Assembly: GCF_008704535.1 (NCBI RefSeq)
Contig: NZ_CP023701.1
Location: 4,404,501 to 4,468,500 of the forward strand
DNA from: Streptomyces subrutilus
Lineage (GTDB): Bacteria; Actinomycetota; Actinomycetes; Streptomycetales; Streptomycetaceae
Direction of reading: 5' to 3'
DNA: 64,000 nt
The notes beneath the pieces are model-generated. The model had not been told where the DNA came from and made no database searches. It saw nothing but the letters and a program-made list of their open reading frames with translations. The position numbers and the translations under genes are program-made. Below are positions 1 to 8,433 of this stretch, piece by piece (position 1 is the first letter of the stretch; every line of letters begins with the position of its first letter).

Positions 1-406
1 GGTCACCCACGCGCTCCCCGTCGCCGCCCGCCTCGCCGACCACACCGGCGTCGACCTGCACCTCGTCGGCGGCCGGGTGCGCCACCGCACCCGCGCCGCC
101 GTCGACGCCTGGGCGCTGCGCGCGTACGCGGAGATCCGCGCGGACGTCCTCTTCCTCGCGACGAACGGCTTCTGCGCGCAGGGCGGCCTGACCACCCCCG
201 ACCTCGCCGAGGCGGCCGTCAAGCGCGCCGCCATGGCCGCCGCCCGCCGGGTCGTCCTCCTCGCGGACTCCGCCAAGGCCGGCCAGGAGCACTTCGCGCG
301 GTTCGGTTCCTTCGCCGAGGTCGACCTCCTCATCACGGACACGGGGCTCGCCCCCGCCCAGCACGCGGCGATCGAGGCCGCCGGTACGGAAGTTGTGCTC
401 GTATGA
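1..406 (+). CDS. DeoR/GlpR-family transcriptional regulator, C-terminal part (5' end outside window)
   Basis: Only the last ~135 codons are present; the reading frame is open from base 2, so the helix-turn-helix N-terminus lies outside the window. The visible part is a DeoR C-terminal sugar-phosphate sensor domain: the segments FLATNGFCAQGGLTTPD and ADSAKAGQEHFARFG are typical of the phosphosugar-binding isomerase-like fold. Its stop codon overlaps the fruK start (ATGA, 403-406), so it is translationally coupled to the fructose genes. By analogy with other actinobacterial fructose operons it probably represses this operon and is relieved by a fructose phosphate; that role is inferred from position. 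Confidence 0.88.
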   Translation, partial: VTHALPVAARLADHTGVDLHLVGGRVRHRTRAAVDAWALRAYAEIRADVLFLATNGFCAQGGLTTPDLAEAAVKRAAMAAARRVVLLADSAKAGQEHFARFGSFAEVDLLITDTGLAPAQHAAIEAAGTEVVLV

Positions 407-1353
407 TCCTCACCGTCACCCCCAACCCCTCCCTCGACCGGACCTACGAGGTCCCCTCGCTGGACCGCGGCGCGGTGCTGCGCGCCACCGGCGACCGCGT
501 CGACCCCGGAGGCAAGGGCGTCAACGTGTCCCGCGCCGTGGCCGCCGCGGGCGTCCGCACGACGGCGGTCCTCCCGCTGGGCGGCGCTCCGGGCGCCCTG
601 CTCGCCGAACTGCTCACCGCCCAGGGCGTGGACGTCACGGCCGTCTCCATCGCCGGCCAGACCCGCTCCAACATCTCCGTGGCCGAACCGGACGGCACCC
701 TCACCAAGATCAACGCGGCGGGTCCGGAGCTCTCCCCGGACGAGTCGGCGCTGCTCCTGGAGACCGTCCGCACCGGCTCCGCCGCCGCCTCCTGGATCGC
801 CTGCTGCGGCAGCCTCCCGCGCGGCCTGGACCCCCGCTGGTACGCCGACCTGGTCACCCGGGCGCACGAGGCGGGCGCCCGGATCGCGCTGGACACCTCG
901 GGCCCCGCCCTGGTCGCGGCCCTCCCGGCCCGCCCGGACGTGGTCAAGCCCAACGCCTCCGAGCTCGCCGAAGCCGTCGGCCGCCCCCTGGCCACCCTCG
1001 GCGACGCCGTCAAGGCCGCCGAGGAGCTCCGCTCCCTGGGCGCGGGCGCGGTCCTGGCCTCCCTCGGCGGCGACGGCCAGCTGCTGGTCTGCGCGCAGGG
1101 CACCTTCCACGGCACCGCACCCGTCGACGCCGTCCGCAGCGACGTCGGGGCGGGCGACGCCTCCCTCGCCGGCTTCCTCATCGCCGGCGGCACCGGACCC
1201 GACGCCCTCGCCTCGGCCCTGGCCCACGGCGCGGCGGCGGTCCAGCTGCCCGGCAGCGCCATGCCCACCCCCTCGGACCTGCGTCCCGACGCGGTCCGCG
1301 TCACCCAGGACCTGCCCCTGGACCTCCCCCTGTCCGAACCCACCGCGGTCTGA
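403..1353 (+). CDS. fruK: 1-phosphofructokinase
   Basis: 316-residue PfkB/ribokinase-family sugar kinase. It phosphorylates fructose-1-phosphate, delivered by the fructose PTS, to fructose-1,6-bisphosphate in the cytoplasm. Visible signatures are the N-terminal TPNPSLDRTYEV strand, the PfkB signature 1 (GGKGVNVSRA, about residues 30-40) and the C-terminal anion-hole/catalytic motif DVGAGDASLAGF (about 247-258) with its catalytic Asp. Length matches the family. The ATG overlaps the upstream stop by four bases and the PTS gene follows after about 20 bases, so the three genes form one operon. A PfkB kinase directly beside fruA is almost certainly FruK rather than tagatose-6-phosphate kinase. Confidence 0.93.
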   Translation: MILTVTPNPSLDRTYEVPSLDRGAVLRATGDRVDPGGKGVNVSRAVAAAGVRTTAVLPLGGAPGALLAELLTAQGVDVTAVSIAGQTRSNISVAEPDGTLTKINAAGPELSPDESALLLETVRTGSAAASWIACCGSLPRGLDPRWYADLVTRAHEAGARIALDTSGPALVAALPARPDVVKPNASELAEAVGRPLATLGDAVKAAEELRSLGAGAVLASLGGDGQLLVCAQGTFHGTAPVDAVRSDVGAGDASLAGFLIAGGTGPDALASALAHGAAAVQLPGSAMPTPSDLRPDAVRVTQDLPLDLPLSEPTAV

Positions 1354-1373
1354 CGCGCGCAAAGGAGCCCGCG

Positions 1374-3380
1374 ATGAGCGAGATGATCACCCCCGAACTG
1401 GTCGACCTCGACCTGTCCGCCGACTCGAAGGAGGAGGCGGCGCGTTCCCTGGCGACGCGGATGCGGGAGCTGGGCCGGATCACCGACCTGGACGGCTTCC
1501 TCGCCGACGTGGCGGCACGGGAGGCGCAGATGCCGACCGGCCTGGAGGGAGGGATCGGCATCCCGCACTGCCGGTCCGCCCACGTGAGCGCCCCGACCCT
1601 GGCCTTCGGCCGCGCCCCGGCCGGCATCGACTTCGGCGCCCCCGACGGCCCGGCGGACCTGGTCTTCCTGATCGCCGCCCCGGCCGGCGCGGACGACGCC
1701 CACCTCACCATCCTGTCCTCGCTGGCCCGCCGCCTGATGCGCCCCGAATTCGTCGGAGCCCTGCGCTCCGCGCGGACCCCCGCCCAGGCCGCCGCCCTGA
1801 TCGCCGGCGACCCCGAGCCCACCCCGGCCCCGGCTCCGGCCCCCACCCCGGCGTCCGCCCCGGCCCCCGCGACCACCCCCGCCGAGCCGGCCGCCCCCGC
1901 CGGCGACCGCTTCGCGGTCGTCGCCGTGACCTCCTGCCCGACCGGGATCGCCCACACCTACATGGCCGCCGAGTCGCTCACCCGGGCCGCGGCCGAGGCC
2001 GGCATCGACATCACCGTCGAGACGCAGGGCTCGGCCGGCTTCACCAAGCTCACCCCGGAGCAGATCGCCGCGGCCGACGCCGTCGTCTTCGCCCACGACG
2101 TGCCCGTCCGCGACCGCGCCCGCTTCGCCGGCAAGCCCACCGTCGACACCGGCGTCAAGGCCGGCATCAACCGGGCCGCCGAACTCCTCGCCGAAGCCCG
2201 CGACAAGGCGGCCCGCGGCGAGGTCGAGAGCCACGCCCCGACCCCCGTCGAGCGGACCGGCGAAGAAGCCGACGGGTACGGGGCCCGGCTGCGCACCTGG
2301 CTCATGTCCGGTGTCAGCTACATGGTCCCCTTCGTCGCCGCCGGCGGCCTCCTCATCGCGCTCGCCTTCGCCATCGGCGGGTACGAGATCAACACCGCCC
2401 CGTCCGTCGCCGAGCACTTCGTCTGGACCGAGGCGGCCAGCTGGGCCGCCCTCCTCTTCCAGACCGGCGGTCTCGCCTTCGGCTTCCTCGTCCCGGTCCT
2501 CGCCGGCTACATCGCCTACGGCATGGCCGACCGGCCCGGCCTCGTCCCCGGTTTCGTCGGCGGCGCCGTCGCCGTCACCATCAACGCCGGCTTCCTCGGC
2601 GGCCTGATCGCCGGCCTCATCGCGGGCGGGACCGTCCTCGCCGTCCAGCGGATCAGGATCCCGACCCCGCTGCGCGGGATCATGCCGGTGGTCGTCCTGC
2701 CGCTCATCGGCTCGGCCGTCACCGCGTTCCTGATGTTCCTGGTCATCGGCAAGCCCGTCGCCTCGCTCCAGCAGGCCCTCACCGACTGGCTGTCCGGCCT
2801 CTCCGGCGCCAACGCGATCATCCTCGGCGTCATCCTCGGCCTGATGATGTGCTTCGACCTCGGCGGCCCGCTCAACAAGGTGGCCTACGCCTTCGCCGTC
2901 GGCGGCCTCGCCACCCCCAACGAGGGCAGCATGAAGGTCATGGCCGCCGTGATGGCCGCGGGCATGGTCCCGCCGCTCGCGATGGCCCTGGCCACCACCG
3001 TCCGGGGCCGGCTCTTCTCCAAGGCCGAGCGGGAGAACGGCAAGGCCGCCTGGTTCCTCGGAGCCTCCTTCATCAGCGAGGGAGCCATCCCCTTCGCCGC
3101 GGCCGACCCGCTGCGCGTCATCCCCGCCTCGATGGTCGGCGGCGCCGTCACCGGAGCCCTGTCGATGGCCTTCGAGTGCACCCTGCGGGCCCCGCACGGC
3201 GGCATCTTCGTCCTCCCGCTGACCGGGAACCCGCTGCTCTACCTGATCGCCATCGCCGCCGGCACGCTCACCACCACCGCGCTGGTCGTCCTGCTGAAGG
3301 GCACCCGCCGGACCTCCGGCCCGGCGCAGCCCCCGGCCGCCCGCGAGGCCGGCGCCGCGGAGGTCGCCGCCGCGGCCTGA
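1374..3380 (+). CDS. fruA: PTS fructose transporter, fused subunits IIA-IIB-IIC
   Basis: 668-residue fructose permease that imports fructose and phosphorylates it to fructose-1-phosphate. Domain order is EIIA (about 1-150; phosphorylatable His65 in GIGIPHC), a Pro/Ala-rich linker (about 150-180), EIIB-fruc (phosphocysteine Cys188 in VTSCPTGIAHTYMAAE) and EIIC (about 305-650, many membrane segments). A clear ribosome site (AAAGGAG, 1361-1367) fixes the ATG at 1374; the frame is open further upstream but runs antiparallel-free over fruK only by GC bias. It is the last gene of the fructose operon. All three phosphotransfer domains are intact, so only HPr and EI are needed from elsewhere. Confidence 0.95.
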   Translation: MSEMITPELVDLDLSADSKEEAARSLATRMRELGRITDLDGFLADVAAREAQMPTGLEGGIGIPHCRSAHVSAPTLAFGRAPAGIDFGAPDGPADLVFLIAAPAGADDAHLTILSSLARRLMRPEFVGALRSARTPAQAAALIAGDPEPTPAPAPAPTPASAPAPATTPAEPAAPAGDRFAVVAVTSCPTGIAHTYMAAESLTRAAAEAGIDITVETQGSAGFTKLTPEQIAAADAVVFAHDVPVRDRARFAGKPTVDTGVKAGINRAAELLAEARDKAARGEVESHAPTPVERTGEEADGYGARLRTWLMSGVSYMVPFVAAGGLLIALAFAIGGYEINTAPSVAEHFVWTEAASWAALLFQTGGLAFGFLVPVLAGYIAYGMADRPGLVPGFVGGAVAVTINAGFLGGLIAGLIAGGTVLAVQRIRIPTPLRGIMPVVVLPLIGSAVTAFLMFLVIGKPVASLQQALTDWLSGLSGANAIILGVILGLMMCFDLGGPLNKVAYAFAVGGLATPNEGSMKVMAAVMAAGMVPPLAMALATTVRGRLFSKAERENGKAAWFLGASFISEGAIPFAAADPLRVIPASMVGGAVTGALSMAFECTLRAPHGGIFVLPLTGNPLLYLIAIAAGTLTTTALVVLLKGTRRTSGPAQPPAAREAGAAEVAAAA

Positions 3381-3395
3381 CCCCCCGCGCCGCCC

Positions 3396-4160
3396 TCACC
3401 GCACCCGCGCGCGGAGCCGCATGGCTCCGCGCGCGGCTTCTTCGCTCTCGTACACCTCGCACATGTGCCGCCCGTCCGGCGTGGCCGTGTGCTCGACCTC
3501 CCACAGGCTGACCTCGGCCCCGTCCAGCAGCACGAAGGCGTGCTCGTACAGGCTGAAACCCGCGTCCCGGCCGCCCGGCAGGGACGCCCGCGTGCCGAAG
3601 GCCTGCGTGATCCGGTGGCCGTACGCCGACCGCAGCCGCGCCGCGACCTGCGCACCCGGCCGGTCCGCGTTCTCCGCGCGCCGCAGCACCCGCCGGGCGT
3701 GGTCGGCGGACTCCTCCACCGTGTACTCCCGCCGGCACCGGTCCGCGGCCGCGAACAGCGCGCTCAGCCCCGCAGGATCGCGCCCCGGCTCCGCGTCCCC
3801 CGGCAGCGGCGCCGGGTCCAGGGCGGCCTCGGCCGGGGCCTCCCCGAAGAGCCGGACCACGGCCGGACGGATCTCCGCCCTGCTCGCGAAGACCTCGTAC
3901 CGCACCGCCCGGTCACTCTCCTGCCGGTACGCCAGCTCCCACAGCGACACCGACCCGCCGTCGGCCAGCAGGTAGGTGTGCCGGTGGCTCTCCCGCCAGG
4001 CACCGGTGGCGGGGGAGCGGTGCGTGGTGTAGAGGGAGGAGCTGTGGGCGAGCGCCGTACCGAGGCGCTCCACCAACGGGTCCGGCAGGTCGAAGGAGTT
4101 CAGGGCGCGGCCCAGGAGTCGGTCGAGGTGGGCCTCGGTTGTCTCGTACGGATCGCTCAA
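3396..4160 (-). CDS. DUF6227-like conserved Streptomyces protein
   Basis: 254-residue soluble protein without signal peptide or membrane segment; I recognise it as resembling the Streptomyces family DUF6227, whose function is unknown. Visible structure is an internal duplication: an N-terminal module (about 45-110) with GGSVSLWELAYRQ and a C-terminal module (about 185-250) with GAEVSLWEVEHTA, both following a HTYLL/HAFVLL strand and ending in a helix with several Arg. The linker is Ala/Pro-rich. It is monocistronic and convergent with fruA. The start ATG at 4160 begins MSDPYETTEAHL and is preceded by a ~180-base leader shared with the divergent VKOR gene. Confidence 0.75.
   Translation of the reverse strand: MSDPYETTEAHLDRLLGRALNSFDLPDPLVERLGTALAHSSSLYTTHRSPATGAWRESHRHTYLLADGGSVSLWELAYRQESDRAVRYEVFASRAEIRPAVVRLFGEAPAEAALDPAPLPGDAEPGRDPAGLSALFAAADRCRREYTVEESADHARRVLRRAENADRPGAQVAARLRSAYGHRITQAFGTRASLPGGRDAGFSLYEHAFVLLDGAEVSLWEVEHTATPDGRHMCEVYESEEAARGAMRLRARVR
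3405..3436. terminator. Bidirectional hairpin terminator between fruA and the DUF6227-like gene
   Basis: Perfect 14-bp inverted repeat (CCGCGCGCGGAGCC / GGCTCCGCGCGCGG) with a GCAT loop, followed by CTTCTTC. It lies 25 bases after fruA, and its whole length is inside the last codons of the convergent gene at 3396-4160, so the same DNA ends one transcript and encodes the C-terminus of the other protein. Confidence 0.7.
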
Positions 4161-4343
4161 GGTGGGTCTCCAGGCCGTCGCAGCGAGTCACTCGGCAGGT
4201 GCTCAACGTAGCCCCTCCGCCTGACATCACGTCCGGGATTCGGTAAAACGTCCGGGAAGCATCAGGGGTTCCCGCCACACCTTCAGGTCAACCTGCGTAC
4301 GAATAGGCATGGTTGGCCCGGCTCTGGTAGGGAGCGGGGGACT

Positions 4344-4994
4344 ATGGGCCGCATGGCAACGAATACAGTGGGCGTCCCCCGCCAGCAGGGACGGCCCCGC
4401 ACGCACGACGAGGGCGAACGGGAAGCGGCGCCCCGGGGGTTGGCCTGGCTGCTGGCCGTCACCGGCGCCGCCGGGGTGCTGGCCTCCTGGGTGATCACCC
4501 TCGACAAGTTCCTCCTGCTGGAGGACCCGGACTTCAAGCCCGCCTGCAGCCTGAACCCGGTCGTCTCCTGCGGCAGCGTCATGAAGAGCGACCAGGCGGC
4601 GGCCTTCGGCTTCCCCAACCCCATGCTGGGCCTGGTCGCCTACGCCGTCGTGGTCTGCGTCGGCGCGGGCCTGCTGGCCGGCGCCCGCTACCGGGGCTGG
4701 TTCTGGCTGGGTCTGAACGCGGGCACGCTCTTCGGCGTCGGCTTCTGCTCCTGGCTGATGGTCCAGTCGCTCTACGAGATCAACGCCCTGTGCCTGTGGT
4801 GCTGTCTGGCCTGGGTGGCGACCCTGCTGATGTTCTGGGCGGTCACCGCGCACACCGTCCGCACCGGAATCCTGCCCGCCCCCGGCCCGTTGCGCGGCTT
4901 CTTCACCGAGTTCGGCTGGGCCCCGCCCGCCCTGCACCTCGGCGTGATCGGCATGCTGGTCCTCACCCGCTGGTGGGAGTTCTGGACCTCCTGA
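4344..4994 (+). CDS. Vitamin K epoxide reductase family membrane protein
   Basis: 216-residue polytopic protein with about four to five membrane helices. VKOR homologues reoxidise DsbA-like thioredoxins and pass electrons to quinones, so it probably supports disulfide formation outside the membrane. The hallmark residues are visible: the loop pair in ACSLNPVVSCGSVM (about residues 64-77) and the active-site CxxC in ALCLWCCLAW (about 150-158). The N-terminal ~30 residues are hydrophilic and cytoplasmic. ATG at 4344 or 4353 are both possible; a TAGGGA box about ten bases upstream would make the message nearly leaderless. It ends in a strong hairpin. Confidence 0.88.
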   Translation: MGRMATNTVGVPRQQGRPRTHDEGEREAAPRGLAWLLAVTGAAGVLASWVITLDKFLLLEDPDFKPACSLNPVVSCGSVMKSDQAAAFGFPNPMLGLVAYAVVVCVGAGLLAGARYRGWFWLGLNAGTLFGVGFCSWLMVQSLYEINALCLWCCLAWVATLLMFWAVTAHTVRTGILPAPGPLRGFFTEFGWAPPALHLGVIGMLVLTRWWEFWTS

Positions 4995-5010
4995 CCGCCC
5001 GGGCGTGCCA

Positions 5011-5041
5011 GGGCCCCGGCAGCTGGACGCTGCCGGGGCCC
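5011..5041. terminator. Bidirectional hairpin terminator
   Basis: Perfect 12-bp inverted repeat (GGGCCCCGGCAG / CTGCCGGGGCCC) with a 7-base loop, placed between the convergent VKOR gene and the first rodlin; it serves both. Confidence 0.8.
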
Positions 5042-5071
5042 TTCTGCGTCACTCCGCGGGCGTGGCGGAAA

Positions 5072-5482
5072 TCAGCTGCCGATCGAACCGTTGCCGGAGA
5101 GGACCGGGATGTTGTCGAGGATGTGCGAGAGCGGCTCGTCACCCTTGGCCTGGGTGGAGTTCTCGGTGCACTGCTGGTTCTGCGGGTTGGACAGGACGTT
5201 GATGTCCTGGACGCCGACGTTGACCAGGGCGACCAGCGACTGGGCGTTGATCTTCGCCGGGAGGCCGATGCAGGGCTTGTTGAGCGTGCCCTGGACGAGG
5301 CCGAGCTGCGGGCTCATGTCGCCGGCGGTCTTCTGGTTGCCGTAGATCTGCTGCGACCCGTTGCCGTTGACCGTGTTGACGCCGTTGTCGTTGCCGATGG
5401 CCATGGCCGGGGCCGCGGCGGCGGCGCCCGCGCCGATCGCGACGGCGGAGACCGCGGCGGCGGTCATGAACTTCTTGAACAT
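5072..5482 (-). CDS. Rodlin (spore/aerial hypha surface protein)
   Basis: 136-residue secreted protein. Rodlins align chaplin fibrils into the rodlet layer on aerial hyphae and spores. The N-terminal signal peptide (MFKKF..., cleavage near APAMA) leaves a mature protein starting IGNDNGVNTVNGNG. Rodlin features are the NPQNQQCTENSTQAKGDE segment and the C-terminal LSHILDNIPVLSGN, with two cysteines (NKPC and NQQC). It closely resembles the 136-residue copy at 8905-9315, including identical blocks, so the two are the rdlA/rdlB-type pair; I cannot say which is which. It is the left boundary of the surface-protein island and shares a terminator with the VKOR gene. Confidence 0.93.
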   Translation of the reverse strand: MFKKFMTAAAVSAVAIGAGAAAAAPAMAIGNDNGVNTVNGNGSQQIYGNQKTAGDMSPQLGLVQGTLNKPCIGLPAKINAQSLVALVNVGVQDINVLSNPQNQQCTENSTQAKGDEPLSHILDNIPVLSGNGSIGS

Positions 5483-5747
5483 CTTGATCCTTCTGTCGCA
5501 CGAGTGCCCGCTAGTGGAGCGCCCTGGTCAACTGCCCCGGCAGGGGGTTGGTTCCGTTGCTTCACTCAAACGGCCTGCGGCGCCCCGGGTTTTCCCCGGA
5601 CCGGGTGAGAGCGCTCCGGACGCCTGCGCGAAGCCCGTACGCAGCCGGTACCGCGACGGCTCCGGTTGCGGTCCGTGCGGCTTGTTGCACGGTGGGTAAG
5701 GAGGCGGATCGCTCGGGTCCGTCTGCCACCACGCGTAAGGAACCTCC

Positions 5748-6212
5748 ATGCACCGCACCACGCCGTCCCGCGCCCGACTCCTCGTCCCGTCGGCCCTCGC
5801 CGCCGTCATACTGTCCGGCGCGATCGCCCCGGCCGTGGCCGCGGACGGTTCCGGCTCAGCGGAGGTCACCCGGCGCGTGGCGGAGGTCCAGCAGAAGATC
5901 GACGCGATCGCCCGGACCGACGAACGGGCCGCCGCCGGCCCCGTCGAGGACCTCCTCGCCGGGTTGAGCAAGACGATCGCGGACCTCCTCAAGTCCCTGG
6001 AGGGGCTGCTGCCCGCCGGGGTGAAGCTCCCGCCCATCGAGATCCCGAAGCTGCCGGCGCTGCCCGCCGTGCCGGGAGTGCCCGAGATCAAGCTGCCGCC
6101 GGTCGAGGTGCCCAAGGTGCCGCCGGTCGGCACGGTTCCGGCCCTGCCCACGGGCGCGGTTCCGGCGATCCCCGACATCCCTGCGATTCCCGACATCCCA
6201 GACGTTCCGTAG
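5748..6212 (+). CDS. Small secreted proline-rich protein, unknown function
   Basis: 154 residues. A signal peptide (about 1-31, ending AVAA) is followed by a helical segment (about 36-85, with EVTRRVAEVQQKIDAIARTD) and a C-terminal tail (about 85-154) of Pro-Val/Ile dipeptides such as LPAVPGVPEIKLP and IPDIPAIPDIP. The ATG at 5748 has AAGGAAC seven bases upstream. I do not recognise a named family. Position between a rodlin and a chaplin, secretion, and an extended Pro-rich tail suggest a wall- or surface-associated role; that is inference from context only. Confidence 0.6.
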   Translation: MHRTTPSRARLLVPSALAAVILSGAIAPAVAADGSGSAEVTRRVAEVQQKIDAIARTDERAAAGPVEDLLAGLSKTIADLLKSLEGLLPAGVKLPPIEIPKLPALPAVPGVPEIKLPPVEVPKVPPVGTVPALPTGAVPAIPDIPAIPDIPDVP

Positions 6213-6365
6213 CCGCCGGGAGCCGATCGAATCCGCACGCGGTTACGACTATTGGGCTGAACAGGTCTGATCGCGTGCGGAACCGTGTCGCCGGGGAAGA
6301 TGGACCGTTTCGCTCGGTGTGAGCCCCGGATCGGGGCAGAACGTCGAACAGAAGGTGCACTTCCC

Positions 6366-6605
6366 ATGAACTCTGCCAAGAAGGCCGCCCTGGTCCTGGC
6401 CACCGCCGGTCTCGCCGCGGCCGGTGCCGCCGGCGCCGCCTCCGCCGACTCCGCGGCCGAGGGCGCGGCCGTGGGTTCCCCCGGTGTCCTCTCGGGCAAC
6501 CTGGCTCAGGTCCCGGTCCACGTTCCGGTCAACCTGTGCGGCAACTCCGTGAACGTCGTCGGCCTGCTGAACCCCGCGTTCGGCAACGTCTGCGTCAACG
6601 ACTGA
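6366..6605 (+). CDS. Short chaplin
   Basis: 79-residue chaplin: a signal peptide (about 1-28, ending AASA) followed by a single chaplin domain (about 36-79). Chaplins assemble into amyloid fibrils that lower surface tension and coat aerial structures. Diagnostic residues are GSPGVLSGN, the first Cys in NLCGNSVNVVG and the second in LNPAFGNVC; the two Cys form the disulfide usual in short chaplins of the ChpD/F/G/H type. The ATG at 6366 was chosen because the signal peptide begins there and GAAGG lies upstream; an in-frame extension upstream would bury the signal. It ends in a strong hairpin. Confidence 0.95.
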   Translation: MNSAKKAALVLATAGLAAAGAAGAASADSAAEGAAVGSPGVLSGNLAQVPVHVPVNLCGNSVNVVGLLNPAFGNVCVND

Positions 6606-6620
6606 CGCCTGCGCACGACC

Positions 6621-6660
6621 GACTGTGGGCGCCCCGGCCTCGCCGGTGGCGCCCACAGTC
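6621..6660. terminator. Bidirectional hairpin terminator
   Basis: Perfect 13-bp inverted repeat (GACTGTGGGCGCC / GGCGCCCACAGTC) with a short nested CCGGC/GCCGG pairing in the loop, between the convergent chaplin and the secreted protein gene at 6688. Confidence 0.78.
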
Positions 6661-6687
6661 ATGTCGGCCGCGGTCCTGGCCGGCGGC

Positions 6688-7035
6688 TCAGCCGTTGCCG
6701 CCGTTGAGCTTCACGCCCCCGAGCATCGGGGAGGCCTGGGTGGCGCCGTTGGCCAGGCCGAGGAGCTCGCCCGGGACGTCGTTGCGGACCTTGTTGACCT
6801 TCTGGACCGTGCCCACGACCTTGTTGATGTGGCCGTTCTGCTCGGCCAGCCCGGCGCCCACGGTCTCGGGGAGGTGCTCGGACACCGGGGAGACCGCGTT
6901 CAGCGTGTCCGTCACCCCGCTGGTCAGGCTCATGGGGGGCATCGCGGCCTGGGCGTCGGCGGCGAACGCGGGGGCGGTGGCGCCGAGGGCGGCGACGGAG
7001 CCGACGACGACAGCGGCGACCTTCGTGAGCTTCAT
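6688..7035 (-). CDS. Small secreted protein of the chaplin island, unknown function
   Basis: 115 residues starting MKLTKVAAVVVGS; signal peptide about 1-26 (cleavage near APAFA). The mature part is small, Cys-free and rich in Val, Asn and Gly, with NGHINKVVGTVQKVNKVRNDVPGELLGLANGAT in two sections of the C-terminal half. I do not recognise the family, but small secreted proteins with this look are common beside chaplin genes. Stop to stop it is separated from the chaplin by a bidirectional terminator. The chosen ATG (7035) gives a complete signal peptide; the frame stays open further upstream through the long chaplin gene, which is a GC artefact. Confidence 0.7.
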   Translation of the reverse strand: MKLTKVAAVVVGSVAALGATAPAFAADAQAAMPPMSLTSGVTDTLNAVSPVSEHLPETVGAGLAEQNGHINKVVGTVQKVNKVRNDVPGELLGLANGATQASPMLGGVKLNGGNG

Positions 7036-7134
7036 TATCGAAATCCTTTTCCAGCGGCGACCGTCGCGCCGCTTTCGCCCTGGGTAACGATTCCCACCCG
7101 CTACGGAAACGCGGTCGAGCGAGTGCACGACAGC

Positions 7135-7166
7135 GGCCGGAGAATCCGACGAGGGATTCTCCGGCC
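7135..7166 (-). terminator. Hairpin terminator of the long chaplin-like gene
   Basis: Perfect 13-bp inverted repeat (GGCCGGAGAATCC / GGATTCTCCGGCC) with a 6-base loop, 31 bases beyond the stop of the gene at 7197 on the minus strand. Confidence 0.72.
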
Positions 7167-7196
7167 GATATTTATTCCGATTACCGTCCCTTAAGG

Positions 7197-8312
7197 TCAG
7201 GCGATACGGGACCGCCGGTACAGAATGGCGCCGCCCAGGACCAGCGCCGAGGCGAGGGCCGCCGCGGCGCCGGGCCGGCCCGCGCCGGTCTCGGCCAGGA
7301 CGGGCCCGGCCGTGCTCACGGGGGCGGGGGCGCGCTCCGGCGCGGGCGCCGGCGGCTGCGCCGGAGCGGGGGCCGGGGCCGGCGTCAGGTGCACCGGGGT
7401 GTCGCCGGCGGGGGCGGCCGGCGGCTGGTCGGCGGGCGGCCCCGCCTCGGGGGCCGGGAGCGGGGCGGGCGCCGGGTGCTCCCGCTCCACGGGCAGGCTC
7501 CCGTGCGGCGGGTGCGCGGCGGGACCCTCCTCCCCGACGGGGACGGGCGCGGGCAGCGGGGCGGGCAGCGTCCGGGGCGGCTCCTCGGCGGGGGCCGGGA
7601 CGGGCTCGGGCGCGGGCAGCGGTACGGGCACCTCGTGCACCGCCGGCGGCGGCGCGGGCGCCGGGTGGACGTCCACGGGCTCGGGCGGCGGCGGGGCGTG
7701 GTGGGCCGGAGGGGTGTGGTGCGCGGGCGGGGCGGCCTCGGGGTGCTCGTCGCAGTCCTCCTCGGTCTCCTCCTCCTCGGGGCCGCCGTAGCCGCCCCGG
7801 TCGCGCGGTTCGTCGTGGCGCGGGGCCGCGTGGCGCGGGCCCTCGGGCCGCGGCTGCTCGGGCCGCGCCTCCTCCTGGCGGGGGGCCGCGTGCCGGGGGC
7901 CGTCGGGGCGCGGGGCCGGGTGGGAGGCCTCCTCGTGCCGCCGCTCCGGCAGTGCGTGCCGGCCCCGGTGCTCGTCGAGGTACCGCTCGAAGGCCTCGGC
8001 GTGCTCGGGACTGAGGTAGCGCGCGTAGTCGTGGCCCGGGCCGGCGTCCGTACCGGTGGTCGTGGCGCAGGTGTTGCCCATCGCGGGGTTCAGGGCCGCC
8101 GCACCGTCCACGCTGTTGCCGCACACGTTCGGGGCGAAGGTGACCGGTACCGAGACGCTGTTGCCGGACAGCACGCCCGGCGAATGCGAGACCTCGGACG
8201 TGGCCCCGGGGTGCGCGTAGGCCGCGCCGGTGGCGATCGACAGCAGGCTCGAAGCGGCTGCCGCCGTGAGCATCCCCTTGCCCAGTACCTGTCGGCTCAG
8301 TACCTGTCGCAT
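7197..8312 (-). CDS. Atypical long chaplin: one chaplin domain, Pro-rich stalk, LAETG sorting signal
   Basis: 371 residues. A signal peptide (about 1-34) is followed by one chaplin domain (about 42-83; SPGVLSGN, Cys64 and Cys82 in NPAMGNTC), a long stalk (about 90-335) that is first charged and His/Arg-rich and then almost pure Pro/Ala/Val, and a C-terminal sorting signal: LAETG at about 339, a hydrophobic helix and a positive tail. LAxTG is the motif used by class E sortases, so the protein should be covalently wall-anchored. Known long chaplins (ChpA-C) carry two chaplin domains and are shorter. ATG 8312 is supported by GGAAGGAC immediately upstream. Confidence 0.88.
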   Translation of the reverse strand: MRQVLSRQVLGKGMLTAAAASSLLSIATGAAYAHPGATSEVSHSPGVLSGNSVSVPVTFAPNVCGNSVDGAAALNPAMGNTCATTTGTDAGPGHDYARYLSPEHAEAFERYLDEHRGRHALPERRHEEASHPAPRPDGPRHAAPRQEEARPEQPRPEGPRHAAPRHDEPRDRGGYGGPEEEETEEDCDEHPEAAPPAHHTPPAHHAPPPPEPVDVHPAPAPPPAVHEVPVPLPAPEPVPAPAEEPPRTLPAPLPAPVPVGEEGPAAHPPHGSLPVEREHPAPAPLPAPEAGPPADQPPAAPAGDTPVHLTPAPAPAPAQPPAPAPERAPAPVSTAGPVLAETGAGRPGAAAALASALVLGGAILYRRSRIA

Positions 8313-8357
8313 GGGTCCTTCCCTGTCTACCGGCGCGGGCGCCGGTGCTGAATCGAA

Positions 8358-8397
8358 GGTGGCCCCGGAGTGCACCGCCGTGCACTCCGAGGCCACC
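8358..8397 (-). terminator. Hairpin terminator of the second short chaplin
   Basis: 18-bp stem with one mismatch (8358-8375 with 8380-8397, loop CGCC), 37 bases after the chaplin stop on the minus strand. It occupies most of the short gap to the long chaplin gene. Confidence 0.7.
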
Positions 8398-8433
8398 CCG
8401 AGGAGGTTCGCCCTCGCGGGCGGAAGCGCTTCG

